Under the pieces are notes generated by a model. That model was not told where the DNA came from. It did not search any database and saw nothing but the letters and a program-made list of their open reading frames with translations. From Astropecten irregularis (Eukaryota > Echinodermata > Asteroidea > Paxillosida > Astropectinidae): a DNA stretch of 64,000 bases. Positions 62,790 to 64,000 of this stretch are shown in pieces. The position numbers and the translations under genes were made by a program. The stretch's first letter is position 1; each line of letters opens with the position of its first letter. The DNA is taken from assembly GCA_963971285.1 (NCBI GenBank), contig OZ020253.1, positions 18,240,528 to 18,304,527 on the forward strand. Direction: 5' to 3'.

Positions 62790-63759
62790 CCTGTGCGCCG
62801 CGTGCACGGATAGCCGTGTTACCTTCGAATTCGTAGATGGCCGTGGCGTGATGACTTCATGCACAACGGTTGTGTTCAGTAATACTCGTGAACTAAATTT
62901 ACTAATTTGCTCAGAGTCATCCGACGATCTATTGGAAACACCTTTTCTGTACCAGAGCAGAGTACATAATAATTATAAGTCATTGCATGGGCTTACTGAT
63001 ATCACTAAAAGAATACTCACCGGAACAACCCTTTTTTCAAGACAATTTTTGGGAATGACTTTCTAACACTGGGAGAAATTCTTTTAGTTATTTGCCCCGT
63101 ATACATGTACATGCCGAGGCTCCGTACAAAAAGGCGGAACACCACATGAGACATAACGAAACAGTTTAATATGGACAATAATGTTGGCCGATGGATTTCA
63201 GATTATGTCAGATGCAGTTTGAATAATGACCACTGCTTATCCAAAATGCCTCAAATCAACTTGTTATAATGCATAGGGGGAAATTCCGTCACCCCCAACA
63301 CTATATTGCAGTTGAGGGTTTCTAGTATCACTGCCTCTGTCGAGATTACTTTAAAGTCAAATTTATATCCAGCGTCCAACATACTGTGTAAGGAGTGGAT
63401 GTGTGTGTACGTTTGGGGAATACCGGAATTAATCAAGTCGCTGTTAGTAGAGCCTTCCCCCAGCGGGAACCCGAAGCGAATATTGTAAATTATTCTAGCA
63501 GCTCCAACCGCAGCGTTTTTACCGTCATCGGTCGGCAAGCGCACTGAGGAGAGCACTCAGAGACAGAGAGAGAGACAGAGGCAAAGAGCCGAGGTCATGG
63601 GAGCAGGCGCTTATTAGTATTCACTCTGCAATGATTCAACGACCAGTGAGGCGCCGTGTTTGCCTGCAATGCCAATGTATGTACAGCGTGTATGTATATT
63701 ATGGACATCCATACACACGGTGGTAGCACATTGGACGATGGCCGCCGTATAGTGCGCCG

Positions 63760-63795
63760 TATATAGAGCGCTGCGTGACACGGTAATCACTTCGT
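63760..63795 (+). promoter_or_regulatory. Candidate TATA-Inr core promoter
   Basis: TATATAG at 63760-63766 and an initiator match TCACTTC with its A at 63789 are spaced 29 bp, the canonical distance. Surrounding sequence is G+C-richer than the intergenic DNA. Any gene would start at or beyond the right edge. Confidence 0.35.
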
Positions 63796-64000
63796 AGCAT
63801 CTCATGCCACGGCCTCATGCACCAACCACTTGGCCACCACCACTAGCGTCTCGTATTCGGCGTGGATGCGCTTGCTTGACTCTGCTTATTCATCGAGGCT
63901 AATTCCGCAGGCAATATTCCGTCATTCATCCTGTCAATTTCCCCCAGTTCTATCTCTCTCTCTCCCCCATCCTAAGATCTCCCTCCTTGGCCTCTGTGCC

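Larger units (their letters stand above)
59825..64000. other. Right-edge stretch without recognised gene
   Basis: Two foldback-type elements (60710-60936, 61491-61694), then motif clusters from 62.7 kb. After about 62.7 kb the sequence is less A+T-rich and free of the repeat families above, which fits the approach to another gene. Short open frames here have no recognisable product. Confidence 0.55.

Overview
This is a eukaryotic nuclear window dominated by one large gene. On the + strand, 20 exons between 1369 and 38876 encode nearly all of a transportin-1/2 orthologue (karyopherin beta-2, TNPO1 type). Every intron has GT-AG ends, every codon phase closes, and the 2577 coding bases make 858 codons plus a stop. 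Only the first roughly 43 residues are missing; their exon or exons lie to the left of the window. The protein is very close to vertebrate transportin along its whole length. Together with marine-invertebrate style repeats (foldback elements, short non-autonomous DNA transposons, a tRNA-derived SINE, frequent ACATGT runs) this suggests an invertebrate deuterostome, perhaps an echinoderm. The taxon is an inference; nothing here fixes the species.

Layout: 1-1368 is the tail of an upstream intron. From 1369 to 23662 five exons are spread over very large introns. From 23540 to 29976 exons are dense. Introns of 3.8 and 3.0 kb separate some of the last exons, and the stop codon is at 38874-38876. 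The 3' untranslated region opens with about six degenerate copies of a roughly 125-bp unit whose first copy contains the end of the reading frame itself. From about 39.9 kb to the right edge I recognise no protein-coding gene. That stretch holds a 61-bp satellite (43.99-44.73 kb), a 131-bp tandem array (49.6-50.5 kb), a dense cluster of short TTAA-flanked elements (54.3-59.8 kb), and scattered foldback elements. Motif clusters near 62.75 kb and 63.76-63.79 kb may belong to regulatory DNA of a gene further right.

Repeat families recovered by eye are: (1) foldback elements with GGCCRATTTCA-type ends but a different stem in nearly every copy; (2) an approximately 350-bp family with GGTAGTATCATACTTTGG-type inverted ends, eight copies; (3) an approximately 230-bp family whose arms are made of GGCTC/GAGCC blocks, five clear copies; (4) pairs of smaller families; (5) a 1.9-kb element with arms of about 420 bp in the last intron; (6) a tRNA-Leu-headed SINE. 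Two nested insertions can be read directly against related uninterrupted copies in the same window.

The gene product is a cytoplasm-nucleus shuttling import receptor that binds PY-type nuclear localisation signals and releases cargo to RanGTP. The rest of the window is intronic and intergenic repeat landscape, with no operon, phage or CRISPR content.
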